A DNA stretch of 54,569 nucleotides, taken from assembly GCA_017443985.1 (NCBI GenBank), contig JAFSXR010000051.1:1-54569 (forward strand), in the 5' to 3' direction. The translations under genes were made by a program, and so were the position numbers. Positions within the stretch are counted from its first letter, which is position 1, and each line of letters starts with the position of its first letter. A model generated the notes under the pieces. It worked only from the letters and a program-made list of their open reading frames with translations. It was not told the origin of the DNA and made no database searches. Below are positions 40,117-49,665 of this stretch, in pieces. The stretch comes from Synergistaceae bacterium (GTDB lineage: Bacteria > Synergistota > Synergistia > Synergistales > Aminobacteriaceae).

Positions 40117-42801
40117 GCTGACCCCTGCGCCCTCTATTACGCTGATGCCTTCGTGCTTGGGTATAACGTGAATTTGAACGGCTATACGCTCTTGAAGCGC
40201 CTGAACGTGAGAAATTATGCCGATCATTCTTCCGTCGCGCCTAAGTTCCCCCAGCGCGTCGAGAGCCGTATTCAGCGCGTCTTCATCGAGAGAGCCGAAG
40301 CCTTCATCTAAAAATAATGAGTCAATGCGCGATTTATTCCCGGAAATTTGAGAGAGGCCAAGCGCAAGCGCGAGACTGATTATAAATCTCTCGCCGCCGG
40401 ATAAATTTTCAGTCGGGCGTATCTCTCCTGCCTGTTCTTTATCAATGACGCTGAGGTCGAGTCCGCTGCTATCGGGCCGTGCCATGAGAACGTAACGCCC
40501 GTTCATTTTTTCAAGCTGTGAGTTGGCTAAGTCTATCATCATTCCAAGCGTTATATTTTGAGCAAAAACGCGGAATTTGTCGCCCTTTGCAGAGCCTATT
40601 AAACCATTCAGCGCGTTCCAGTCTGAAGAAATTTTTTCCTGAGCTTTGTATTTTTCGTCAAGCTCCTGTAACTGCGATTTTAATTTTTGTCTGTCGCTTA
40701 GATTTTTCTTGAGCGTAAAAATTTTTTCTTTAAGTGTGTTAATTAATTTCTCGCGCTCTTTGAACTCTGGCAGAAGTTCCGCAAGATTTCTGGTAGTTAC
40801 TGCCTTTTCCGACTCGGCTTTTAATTTTTGCTCAAGATTATCTTTAACGCCCTGCAATCTATTTTTTTCGCCCTCAAGTTCCTGTTGTCTATTTCGAAGT
40901 TTTTTCAGCTCATCGTAGTCAACTTTCGAGGCATTAAAAATTTTTTCGTTCTCAAAATTTTTTTCGTGAAGAGCCGAAATAAAGTCGCTTTCAAGTTTTT
41001 TAAGTTCATCTGATAAATTTTCAAGCTCTGAATTTTTGGATAAAAGATTTTTTTTGTTGGCCTCAATCTGATTTTTCAAAAATTCTCTGCGTTCTTTGGC
41101 ACGCTTTATTTTTTCATTGAGGGTTGCCACATCTTGCAGCCAAACATTAATTCCGGGCATTATATCGCTGACAACTTTTGCTGAAATTCCCATTTGAGCC
41201 ATAAATTCAGATATTTCAATCTTTGAAACGGAGTGTCGCTCAGAAATTTTATTAAACTCGCTGATTAAATTATCGAGATTTGTTCTTGCCGCGCTCTCGT
41301 CAGATTTCACGGCCGAATAATTTTTGTGAGCCTCGTTAAGTTTTTCGTGAGCCGTCTTTGTCTGCTGTCGTGCAATTTTCAGAGCGTCATCAAATTTTGA
41401 AATATCATCAAAATTTTTTTCTTTTTCATTATCTAAAAAATCTGCTCTTGGGTGCTCGATTGCTCCGCACACGGGGCAGGGCGTTCCGGGCCGTAAATTT
41501 CTTCTGGCATCGTCAAAAATTGCTTCTGCTCTCATGCTCACTAATTCTTCAAACTTTTTCGCGGCCTTCGCGTATTCTTCTTGATACTGCGAATAATTTT
41601 TTTCTGCTGAAGTCAAAGCGACTTGGGCTGTTTGAAATTTCTTTTCGGTTATTTTCTTTGCCGTTTCGGTCTCTTTTTTTTCCTTAGCGATGTCAGAAAA
41701 TAAAATCGCCCGCTCTTTAGCTCTTGCGCCTAAACTTTCCGGAGTTTCGTTTTCAGGGACGTTTCTAGTAATTTTTTTATATATGCTTTCAAGTTCCGGG
41801 ATCTCTTTTTCTTCAGTCTGTGAAAGAATTTCGAGTTCTTGTTCAATTTCGTTTTTTATTTTTTCAACTTGGGCGGAAACTTTTTTGAAATTATTGCGCT
41901 GCGCATTCAAGTTTGAATAATCTCCGAGCAGCTCTGCAGCTTTCGAGCCCGTTTCAAGTTTTCGCTGATCAGCCGTAAAAATTTCAGCTCGCTTTTTATG
42001 CTGCTCAAATTCGTGTTGATTTTCAGCAATATCATTTTCGAGCTTCTGAATGTTTTTCAGCCATTCAATGGCATTTTTAGCTTCAGCCTGTTGATTTTCA
42101 GCCGATGAAAGATTTTTCCCTGCCACGCTCATAGCGTCGAGTATTTCGTCTTCGTCATTAAATTCATCATTAGGCTTTAAGCTGTCGCGCTGAATTTTTA
42201 TATTATTTAATTCGTTCTGCTCTTGGCCTGCGCGTGCATAGACGAGTTTTGAAATTTCGCTGTAAATTTTCGTGCCCGTTAATAATTCTAAAATTTCCGC
42301 CCGTTCGTTTTTACCAGCCTTTAGGAAAGCGTCAAAGCCTCCCTGCTCAAGCATCACGGCCTGCTTAAAACGTCCAAAGTCAAGGCCGGTTATTTCTTGA
42401 ATTAATTTCGGGGTCTCGCTGACTTTCTCTGAAAATATTTCGCCGCTCTCAGCGTCCGACAGAATATGCTTCTGTTTCTGCAATTTATTTTTTGTGCCGG
42501 ATTTATGCTGACTCCAGAGGCTTATAAATTTTTTTCCTTCGCTCTCAAAAATAACTTTTGCGTAACATTCATCGCTGCGGCGCGACATAATTTCATTCTG
42601 TTTATCGTTAATGCTCGCAAGTCTCGGCGTTTGACCGTAAAGAGCAAGGCACACCGCGTCAAAAATTGTAGTCTTTCCCGCGCCGGTCGGGCCGGTTATC
42701 GCAAAAATCCCGTTAGTTTCGTAAAGATTATCGGATAAATCTATCCGCCAGCGTCCGCGCAGCGAGTTAAGATTTTTTAATTCAATTTCTAAAATTTTCA
42801 T
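40102..42801 (-). CDS. sbcC: SbcC exonuclease subunit (SMC-like ATPase)
   Basis: I place the start at the ATG at 42801 (MKILEIELKNLNSLRGRW); the longer frame to 43107 lies opposite glgB and is a shadow. The 899-residue protein has Walker A GPTGAGKTTIFDAV, long coiled-coil arms, the zinc-hook Cys pair CPVCGAIEHP near residue 440, signature LSGGERFIISLALALG and Walker B IDSLFLDEGFGSLDED. With SbcD it opens DNA hairpins and trims ends. SbcD, normally adjacent, is absent from the neighbourhood. No Shine-Dalgarno is visible, and the gene starts only ten bases beyond the glgB terminator. Confidence 0.92.
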   Translation of the reverse strand: MKILEIELKNLNSLRGRWRIDLSDNLYETNGIFAITGPTGAGKTTIFDAVCLALYGQTPRLASINDKQNEIMSRRSDECYAKVIFESEGKKFISLWSQHKSGTKNKLQKQKHILSDAESGEIFSEKVSETPKLIQEITGLDFGRFKQAVMLEQGGFDAFLKAGKNERAEILELLTGTKIYSEISKLVYARAGQEQNELNNIKIQRDSLKPNDEFNDEDEILDAMSVAGKNLSSAENQQAEAKNAIEWLKNIQKLENDIAENQHEFEQHKKRAEIFTADQRKLETGSKAAELLGDYSNLNAQRNNFKKVSAQVEKIKNEIEQELEILSQTEEKEIPELESIYKKITRNVPENETPESLGARAKERAILFSDIAKEKKETETAKKITEKKFQTAQVALTSAEKNYSQYQEEYAKAAKKFEELVSMRAEAIFDDARRNLRPGTPCPVCGAIEHPRADFLDNEKEKNFDDISKFDDALKIARQQTKTAHEKLNEAHKNYSAVKSDESAARTNLDNLISEFNKISERHSVSKIEISEFMAQMGISAKVVSDIMPGINVWLQDVATLNEKIKRAKERREFLKNQIEANKKNLLSKNSELENLSDELKKLESDFISALHEKNFENEKIFNASKVDYDELKKLRNRQQELEGEKNRLQGVKDNLEQKLKAESEKAVTTRNLAELLPEFKEREKLINTLKEKIFTLKKNLSDRQKLKSQLQELDEKYKAQEKISSDWNALNGLIGSAKGDKFRVFAQNITLGMMIDLANSQLEKMNGRYVLMARPDSSGLDLSVIDKEQAGEIRPTENLSGGERFIISLALALGLSQISGNKSRIDSLFLDEGFGSLDEDALNTALDALGELRRDGRMIGIISHVQALQERIAVQIHVIPKHEGISVIEGAGVSLIQK

Positions 42802-42810
42802 GATGAAATA

Positions 42811-42847
42811 TAAAAAAAGAGGCCCTATGCTGCTCACATAAAGCCTC
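42811..42847 (-). terminator. Rho-independent terminator of glgB
   Basis: On the minus strand GAGGC and GCCTC enclose a 19-base loop with extra pairing (ATG/CAT), followed by seven T. It lies 13 bases after the glgB stop. Confidence 0.65.
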
Positions 42848-42859
42848 GTCAATAAAAAA

Positions 42860-44791
42860 TTAAATTTCGTTTTTCGTGTTGAAGTGGAACATGACAATTC
42901 CGAGCGGCGGCAGACTAAGCACAAGCGAGTAAGGAAGATTATGGCACTCGACCATCTCTGTTTCCATTCCTCCGCAGTTACCGATACCGCTTCCGCCATA
43001 CTGTGTCGAGTCGCTGTTGAGAATTTCTTTCCAGAAGCCCATGCGCGGCACGCCGACACGATAGCCGAATCTCGGAACGGGGGTAAAATTCGCGGCGCAT
43101 AAAACATATTCTTCGTCGCTCTTGCCCTTGCGCCACCACACTATTACGCTGTCGTGCCAGTCGGAACAGTCAACCCACCTGAAGCCTTCGTTAGAAAAAT
43201 CAAGTTCGTGAAGCGGCTTATATTCTTTCAGGGCCTTATTCAAATCTCTGACCCAGTTTTGAATACCCCTGAAGTCTTCTTTCTGGAGCAAATGCCACTC
43301 GCACGCGCTGTCGTGATTCCATTCGAGACCCTGAGCAAATTCACCGCCCATGAACAATAATTTTTTGCCCGGATGCGCCCACATATAACCGTAAAGCAGT
43401 CTCAAATTTGCGCGTTTCTGCCACCAGTCGCCCGACATTTTATTAATTAATGACCCTTTGCCGTGAACGACCTCATCATGTGAAAGAGGCAGCATGAAAT
43501 TTTCGCTGAAGGCGTACCAGATACTGAAGGTTAATTGATTTTGATGCCAGCTCCTGTAAATCGGCTCAAGGCTCATATACTCAAGAGTATCGTGCATCCA
43601 GCCCATGTTCCATTTCATGCCGAAGCCTAAGCCGCCTAAAAATACGGGCCGCGTTACCATCGGCCAGTCGGTACTCTCTTCCGCGATAGTCTGAATAGTT
43701 CCGAAGCGTCCGTATAATTCGCTGTTCATGTCGCGGAGCAGCGATATAGCCTCAAGATTTTCACGGCCTCCGTAAATGTTCGGCACCCATTCGCCGTTCT
43801 TGCGCGAGTAGTCGAGGTAGAGCATTGAAGCTACAGCGTCAATCCTTAAGCCGTCCGCGTGATACTGGTCGATCCAGAATGCCGCCGAAGAAATTAAATA
43901 GCTCCTGACTTCGTTGCGCCCGTAATTGAAAATATAGCTGCCCCAGTCCGGGTGATAGCCCTTGCGCGGATCTTCGTGTTCATATAGTGCCGTTCCGTCA
44001 TAGCGTGCAAGGCCGAAATCGTCCGTCGGGAAATGGCTTGGGACAAAATCAAGAATGACAGCAATATTTTTCTTGTGTAATTCGTCGATTAAGTACATTA
44101 AATCTTCGGGCGTTCCGTAGCGTGCTGTCGGGGCAAAATATCCTAAAGTCTGATAACCCCACGAGCCGTAAAACGGGTGTTCCATGACGGGCAGAAATTC
44201 AACGGCATTGAAGCCCATGTCCTCGCAGTAGCCCGGAAGCTCTTCGGCCATTTCGCGATATGAGAGCGACAACCCGTCGTCCCAGTGCCTTCTCCATGAC
44301 CCTAAATGAACTTCGTAAACGCTCAAAGGCGCGGACATGCTCATAGCTTCACCGCGATGTGCAAGCCATTCGCCGTCATGCCATTCATATTCGGGCCAAT
44401 GGGTTATTGATGAAGTACGGGGCGGAAGTTCAAAGACTCGTGAGAACGGATCCATTTTGTCTTTATATTCGCCGTGAGAATTTTTAATATGGAATTTATA
44501 TAACTCCCACTTCTTGAGGTCAGGCACAAAACCTTCCCAAATTCCTGAGCCGTCCCAGCGTGCTGCAAGCGGGTGCGCGCCCGGATCCCAGCCGTTGAAG
44601 TTTCCAACTACGCTGACTTCCTGTGCGTTCGGTGCCCACACTGAAAACGCTACGCCTTCAACATTGTCCGCAGGGTCTGTAAATTTTTGTGCTCCCATTT
44701 TTTCATAGAGATGATAGTGAGTGCCCTGCTTGAACAGGAATATATCATAGTCAGTTATCGGTGATACGCCGTGTCTGATGTTACCGGCCAT
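42860..44791 (-). CDS. glgB: 1,4-alpha-glucan branching enzyme
   Basis: The 643-residue product has an N-terminal CBM48 domain (about 40-130: VEGVAFSVWAPNAQEVSVVG, then NGWDPGAHPL). The GH13 barrel follows with VEFLPVMEHPFYGSWGYQ, the nucleophile Asp near 315 in GLRIDAVAS, the acid Glu near 369 in TIAEES and LPLSHDEVVHGKGS. It forms alpha-1,6 branches in glycogen. The length is normal for the family. AAGGAGG precedes the ATG. No other glycogen genes are in the window, so it stands apart from a glg operon. Confidence 0.95.
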   Translation of the reverse strand: MAGNIRHGVSPITDYDIFLFKQGTHYHLYEKMGAQKFTDPADNVEGVAFSVWAPNAQEVSVVGNFNGWDPGAHPLAARWDGSGIWEGFVPDLKKWELYKFHIKNSHGEYKDKMDPFSRVFELPPRTSSITHWPEYEWHDGEWLAHRGEAMSMSAPLSVYEVHLGSWRRHWDDGLSLSYREMAEELPGYCEDMGFNAVEFLPVMEHPFYGSWGYQTLGYFAPTARYGTPEDLMYLIDELHKKNIAVILDFVPSHFPTDDFGLARYDGTALYEHEDPRKGYHPDWGSYIFNYGRNEVRSYLISSAAFWIDQYHADGLRIDAVASMLYLDYSRKNGEWVPNIYGGRENLEAISLLRDMNSELYGRFGTIQTIAEESTDWPMVTRPVFLGGLGFGMKWNMGWMHDTLEYMSLEPIYRSWHQNQLTFSIWYAFSENFMLPLSHDEVVHGKGSLINKMSGDWWQKRANLRLLYGYMWAHPGKKLLFMGGEFAQGLEWNHDSACEWHLLQKEDFRGIQNWVRDLNKALKEYKPLHELDFSNEGFRWVDCSDWHDSVIVWWRKGKSDEEYVLCAANFTPVPRFGYRVGVPRMGFWKEILNSDSTQYGGSGIGNCGGMETEMVECHNLPYSLVLSLPPLGIVMFHFNTKNEI

Positions 44792-44871
44792 TAAAATGCC
44801 TCCTTCGTGAAATAAAATTAAAATTAAAAGAACGTGAGAAAATTTTACGGGAAAATCGCGTTTTATTCAAT

Positions 44872-44904
44872 AAAAAATCCCCGCAGCATTAAAGCCACAG
44901 GGAT
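44872..44904 (-). terminator. Rho-independent terminator of the SYNERG-CTERM repeat protein
   Basis: On the minus strand ATCCCTGTGGC pairs with GCTGCGGGGAT (three wobble pairs) across TTTAAT and is followed by a T-run. It starts about 20 bases after the gene's stop. Confidence 0.8.
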
Positions 44905-44925
44905 ATTCTGTAAAGTGGTTTAATG

Positions 44926-47900
44926 TTAGTTTGAATACTTCTTCATGAGCGTCAGAGCAAGAGCCAAAACCCCAAGCCCCGCAAAGCCCATATCACAACC
45001 GCCGCCGCTGCTGCTGCCTATGCTGCCCGTGCCAGAATTTGAGCCTGAGCTTGAAACAGTAACTTTCAAGTCCGCGCTGTCCTCCAGTCCGTTCTCGTTA
45101 TAAGCGTAAACGGTAACGTGATAATCTCCTTCCTTCGCAGTAGAAGCCGCTACGACCGTTACTGTGTTGGTGCTGGGGTCGTTGTCTCTGTCATAATTCT
45201 GGTTGACTGAAGACAGCTCCGTTGTCGTAAGCTCTGAATAATTCCAGTCGTAAACGTTCGCCGCCTTAAACGTTGCGGAGACGCTTCCGCCGGGGGCAAC
45301 GCTGACGGACTGATCGCCCGTGCTTATTTCAGGCTTCGCTGACGTTATTGACGACGGATCCACGACATCAATAAAGAGAGGCATAGGTGTCTCGTTGCCG
45401 GTGCTGTCATGTCCGTAAACGGTGAAATAACCGCTGTCGGCCTCTGCAGTGATTACATCGGAAGTCTTTGCAGTGGAAGCAGCCGTCATAAAAATTTCGC
45501 AGATATTCGAATCATCGGGTTTAGGACGCGCAACAACGGTTAAGAAGCTCGGCGTGTCATTTCCGATTGTCCATGTAACAATGTTCGTGCCGCGTAAAAC
45601 TGTCTTTACTGTTCCTCCGGGTACAACAGACTTAAACTGGTCTTTCATTGGAGGAACATCGATTTTCGGAGCGTTCGTGTCCTCCACGATGTTGACGGTC
45701 AACGTCTTTGAAACGCTGTCGCCCTGATTGTTATAAGCAGTAACCGTTATGTCATCAGAGAGACCTTCTATTAAGTAAGAAGCAGTCGTTATAAAGACCG
45801 TACAAGTGTTTGTGTCATCTTGATATGACAACTCAACGCCGTCAAGTAAGAACGACGCATTGTCGCACGTCCAGAAGCTGATTCCTTCGCCCTTGAATAC
45901 TGCCGATACAGTACCGCCGGGCACAACGTTCACGCTTGAAGGCGCGGTCGTGATTGTAGGTTGCTCACTTGTTCCCTCCGTGATGATACTGACAGTGAGT
46001 TTCGCTGGAGAAGCTACAACTTCGCCGACTTCATTATAAGCATAGATGTCTATTGTTGCTGTAGTATCTTGTGATACTGCTTCGCTTGTCGTAACAAGAA
46101 CTTCACAGCGGTTTGTGTTGGTCGAATAATTAAGCTCAACCGCCGTTACTCCGTCAGGAAGATTTCCGTATCTCCAAGTCTTGACATTCTTTCCTGTGAA
46201 GATAGCCCTTGCAGTTCCTCCGGCTATGACTTCTACTTCTCCGTTTCCGTCAATCGTTGCGGAAGCATATGTCGTAGAAGAACTTTCTTCCGTTACCGTA
46301 ACTGTTAAAGTTGCGCTTACCTCTTCGCCGACTGCGTTATAAGCGTAAATATCTGTAGAATATGTGCCTGCTTCAGCCGTAGAACTCGCGGTAACGAGAA
46401 CTTCACAGCGGTTTGTGTTGGTCGAATAATTAAGCTCAACGGCCTTCAACGCCGCTGGAAGATTTCCGTACTTCCAAGCATTTACATTCTTTCCCGTAAA
46501 TACAGTCCTTACAGTTCCGCCGGCCTTGACTGTTACTTCCTCATTTTTGTCAATCGTCGCAGCGGCGTATGTATCTGTCGTTACTGTAATTTTTAATGTT
46601 GAGCTTACCTCTTGTCCGACCTCGTTATAAGCATACATAGGTACGGAGTAAGTCCCGGCCGTTGCCGTCGAGCTTGCAGTAACAAGAACTTCACAGCGGT
46701 TCGGGTTGCTTGAATAATCCAGCTCAACGGCTTTCACAGCGGCAGGAAGTTTTCCGTATTTCCAAGCGCGGACATTCGTTCCCGTGAAAACGGCCTTTAC
46801 AGTTCCGCCGGCCTTGACTGATACTTCCGCGCTCTTGTCAATCGTTGCGGGGGCGTATGTCTGTGTCGTTACCGTAACTTTTAATGTTGAGCTTGTCGCC
46901 TCGCCGGCCGCATTAGCCGCATAAATAGGCAGAGTGTAAGTGCCGGCCTTCGCATTTGAGCTTGCAGTAACGAGAACTTCACAGCGGTTCGGATTGCTTG
47001 AATAGTTCAGCTCAATATCATGTATATCATCAGAAAAATTCCTGTCATAGTCCCAAGCGCGGATATTCTGTCCCGTGAATACAGCCTTTGCAGTTCCGCC
47101 GGCTATAACGGTTACAGACTCGGCCTCATCGATAACAGGGTTTTTGAAGTCATCAGGGTTGGCCGCGACAATATGCAGATAAGCAGGAGTTGTTACAACC
47201 TGTCCTACTGCGTTATAAGCGTAAACTTTAATGTCCGCAGTAGTAATCACAGCATCAACGCTTGTATTTGTCATGACATACATTTCACAGCGGTCAGGGT
47301 TATCAGCATACGAACATTCAATTTCACTTATCCAAGCATATTTGGCCATGTCAGAACGGTCAACCGCCCAAGACCTTACGTGCTTGCCCGTGAATACCGC
47401 CGTTGCTGTTTTGCCCGGCACAACGCTGATTATCTCGTCTGCATCGATTGTTGCTGCTGTGTGCGCTTCGTTCTGGACAACCTTTATGGTCAATGTTGCA
47501 GGGTCTGACTTCTGGCCGATCGCGTTAAGCGCGTAAATTTTTTTCGTGTAGGTTCCGACTGCTGCATTTTCAGCGGCCGTTACCTTAACGTTGCAGCGGT
47601 TGGTACTCTTTGAATAATCAAAAGTAATGTCGCTGATTATGTCGCTTGAAAGTTCGCCGTCATAAATCCAACCCTTTGCGTACTTACCCGTGAAGGTTGC
47701 CGTTGCAACTCCGCCCTGCACGACAGTTACTTCTTCGTCGCTGTCAATCGTGGGTTTCATATGGTCTTCGTTGAGCGTAACATTAACCACTATGTATCTA
47801 CTCATTATATCTGTTCCGGGTTTACCGGCTCCGTTGAGGCCATAAATGAGAATTTTATGTACTCCGGCTTTCGCGTCAGGGTTGACATTCACATAAGCAT

Positions 47901-48987
47901 AACAGATCTTAGGACTGTTCTTATCGAAACTCAGCCTCACGCTGTCAATGTTACCCTGCAAATTATCCTCATCGTCCCCGCAAACCCAATCTCTAAGATA
48001 GTCGGAACCTGTTAATGTTACCCAGCCTGTTTCGCCCTGCTTAATTGTAATCGTTTTAGGGACGATTGAATCGACTGTAGCGTCTGAGTGATCCGCGTCA
48101 GGCGAGAAATTTATTCTCAATGTTTTTTCAGCTCTTGTACCATATGGGTTATAAGCGTATATAGGCAGATCCTCATACTCACCTTTCGGATATATGGCCT
48201 CATTGGGTGTTGCCGTTATGGTAATTGTGCATTTTGTCGGGTCATCTGCATAATCAAACTCAATCCCTTTTATGTAGGGATCCGCATTTCTCTTGAGCCT
48301 ACTATTACCGTGATCCCACCTTACGGTGTTCGTGCCAGTGAAGTCTACCGAGACCTTAGCACCCTGCATAATTGTAATCTCGTCAGGGCCGCTGATTGTC
48401 GGTGCTTCTTTACTTGCCACAACCTCAATGGTAAAATTCTGCGTCATCATTTCCGGCGTTACTCCTGCCTGCTGATAACCGCACGAAGGATAGCCATTAA
48501 CCGCAAATTGGTATTTGCCAGCCGGTATGCTGTTATTTACGTTGATATAAAGTTCAACATAGTTATTGTTTACGTCTTTATGCAATTCTGCATTCGGACG
48601 AGCTAGACGCAAATTATCCTTTATCATCGTCTGTACTCCGGGCGTAACACTTTTAGTCTCACCCCGAAATGTATATGTAAATCCGGCCGTTGAGTTCAGA
48701 GATTGAAGATAGGCAGTGTAATGGAAAGGGTCGGCATAAATATTACTACTATCCCTGTCTATTGCAAAGCCAATGTGAAGACTGCCGCCATGAGCAACCT
48801 CTATTGTGGGGTTATTAATTCGCACTGTACCGTTGTAGAATCTTCCGTCGCTCCAAGTTGTAGTCTCGGTAGGATCCTGCATCCATATTCCATATACTTT
48901 GGCAGCCGCAAACGACGGAGTGTCGAGCGAGGTCAGCAACGCCGCAAGGAGAAAAACTCCCAACAAGAAAAACTTTTTACTTCTCAT
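44926..48987 (-). CDS. Large exported repeat protein with SYNERG-CTERM sorting signal
   Basis: I start at the ATG at 48987 behind AGAGGTGG; a GTG 12 bases earlier lies in that site. The 1353-residue product has a signal peptide (KKFFLLGVFLLAALLTS), an N-terminal domain to about 190, and eleven tandem units of about 80-110 residues. Each unit runs from a hydrophobic-Ile-Asp start through a Gly-rich turn (KAGGTVKAVFTG), a conserved Trp (AWKYGN), and a conserved Cys (NPNRCEVLVTAS) to a YAYN strand, which suggests a beta-sandwich. Units 5-8 are nearly identical even as DNA. The C-terminus is a Gly/Ser linker, GGGCDMGFAGLGVLALALT and a basic tail, matching the SYNERG-CTERM signal. It is probably surface-anchored; adhesion is possible but unproven. 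Confidence 0.88.
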   Translation of the reverse strand: MRSKKFFLLGVFLLAALLTSLDTPSFAAAKVYGIWMQDPTETTTWSDGRFYNGTVRINNPTIEVAHGGSLHIGFAIDRDSSNIYADPFHYTAYLQSLNSTAGFTYTFRGETKSVTPGVQTMIKDNLRLARPNAELHKDVNNNYVELYINVNNSIPAGKYQFAVNGYPSCGYQQAGVTPEMMTQNFTIEVVASKEAPTISGPDEITIMQGAKVSVDFTGTNTVRWDHGNSRLKRNADPYIKGIEFDYADDPTKCTITITATPNEAIYPKGEYEDLPIYAYNPYGTRAEKTLRINFSPDADHSDATVDSIVPKTITIKQGETGWVTLTGSDYLRDWVCGDDEDNLQGNIDSVRLSFDKNSPKICYAYVNVNPDAKAGVHKILIYGLNGAGKPGTDIMSRYIVVNVTLNEDHMKPTIDSDEEVTVVQGGVATATFTGKYAKGWIYDGELSSDIISDITFDYSKSTNRCNVKVTAAENAAVGTYTKKIYALNAIGQKSDPATLTIKVVQNEAHTAATIDADEIISVVPGKTATAVFTGKHVRSWAVDRSDMAKYAWISEIECSYADNPDRCEMYVMTNTSVDAVITTADIKVYAYNAVGQVVTTPAYLHIVAANPDDFKNPVIDEAESVTVIAGGTAKAVFTGQNIRAWDYDRNFSDDIHDIELNYSSNPNRCEVLVTASSNAKAGTYTLPIYAANAAGEATSSTLKVTVTTQTYAPATIDKSAEVSVKAGGTVKAVFTGTNVRAWKYGKLPAAVKAVELDYSSNPNRCEVLVTASSTATAGTYSVPMYAYNEVGQEVSSTLKITVTTDTYAAATIDKNEEVTVKAGGTVRTVFTGKNVNAWKYGNLPAALKAVELNYSTNTNRCEVLVTASSTAEAGTYSTDIYAYNAVGEEVSATLTVTVTEESSSTTYASATIDGNGEVEVIAGGTARAIFTGKNVKTWRYGNLPDGVTAVELNYSTNTNRCEVLVTTSEAVSQDTTATIDIYAYNEVGEVVASPAKLTVSIITEGTSEQPTITTAPSSVNVVPGGTVSAVFKGEGISFWTCDNASFLLDGVELSYQDDTNTCTVFITTASYLIEGLSDDITVTAYNNQGDSVSKTLTVNIVEDTNAPKIDVPPMKDQFKSVVPGGTVKTVLRGTNIVTWTIGNDTPSFLTVVARPKPDDSNICEIFMTAASTAKTSDVITAEADSGYFTVYGHDSTGNETPMPLFIDVVDPSSITSAKPEISTGDQSVSVAPGGSVSATFKAANVYDWNYSELTTTELSSVNQNYDRDNDPSTNTVTVVAASTAKEGDYHVTVYAYNENGLEDSADLKVTVSSSGSNSGTGSIGSSSGGGCDMGFAGLGVLALALTLMKKYSN

Positions 48988-49108
48988 ATAATAAACCACC
49001 TCTTATGAACTCTTATGAAAAATTAAAAATAATTTTCAAAAAATTTAATTTATAGAGTTAATTAAAACTCGGAAGTGCATTTTACATTACCCTCCCCCTT
49101 TAATCAAG

Positions 49109-49657
49109 TTAAGGGTGAGAAAAAAATTCATAGTTCTCAAAAACAAAAAACTCTGGTGCAACTAAGCCGTTACCTTCTGAAAATTCGTTGACTTTATCTT
49201 TATAATCACCGCTTGAAATTAAAGCCGCGTTCGGAAAAGCTAAGACCCATTTCGACAGAGCGAGCCCCACTGCGTAAGGAGAGCAGGCCAAGTCCGACAG
49301 CCCGGACTCAAGCCGCGCAAGGTCAACGCTCACGACGGGGACATACTCATCAAAAAGTGCCTGCCAGTTGATATTATTTTTTAATAAATAATCCGACGGA
49401 GCTATCAAAATATTTTCATCGCTGCTGAGCGATGACGAAGTTAATTTTATGCACCCGAACGGCATTAACTCGCTCGTGCAGAGCCATTCAAAAGAACTCG
49501 CAGAGCCTTCGGGCAAAGTTTCGAGCCTTAAATTATGAGAGAGACGCGAAAATAATTTCATGCTCATGTTTCTGTCGGCACTAAGGAGCAGAGCTTTCGT
49601 CCTGCCCTCAAAAATTTTCATAGAAAAAAACCGCGACTTGAAAGAATGTTCGCGCAT
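49109..49657 (-). CDS. Hypothetical protein, probable C-terminal part of the upstream GTPase gene
   Basis: The 182-residue frame has no Shine-Dalgarno at its ATG (49657), and the same frame stays open upstream through the heptad array 49687-49742. The sequence (KIFEGRTKALLLSADRNMSM, then FEWLCTSELMPFGCIKLTSS) shows no domain I know. The frame relation is such that gain of one heptad, or loss of two, in the array would join it to the GTPase frame ending at 49666. I therefore treat it as the detached 3' part of that gene, though a separate gene eight bases downstream is also possible. Confidence 0.55.
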   Translation of the reverse strand: MREHSFKSRFFSMKIFEGRTKALLLSADRNMSMKLFSRLSHNLRLETLPEGSASSFEWLCTSELMPFGCIKLTSSSLSSDENILIAPSDYLLKNNINWQALFDEYVPVVSVDLARLESGLSDLACSPYAVGLALSKWVLAFPNAALISSGDYKDKVNEFSEGNGLVAPEFFVFENYEFFSHP

Positions 49658-49665
49658 TGAAGTTA

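Noticed and set aside
42802-43107. N-terminal extension of sbcC to 43107
   Set aside because: The extra 102 residues lie opposite glgB and have no SbcC homology; SbcC normally begins at MKILEIELKN-type sequence.
47020-48606. Long plus-strand open frames (162 and 172 codons) opposite the large repeat protein
   Set aside because: They are antisense shadows of the repeat units; the minus-strand protein has a signal peptide, repeats and sorting signal, while these have no ribosome site or domain.
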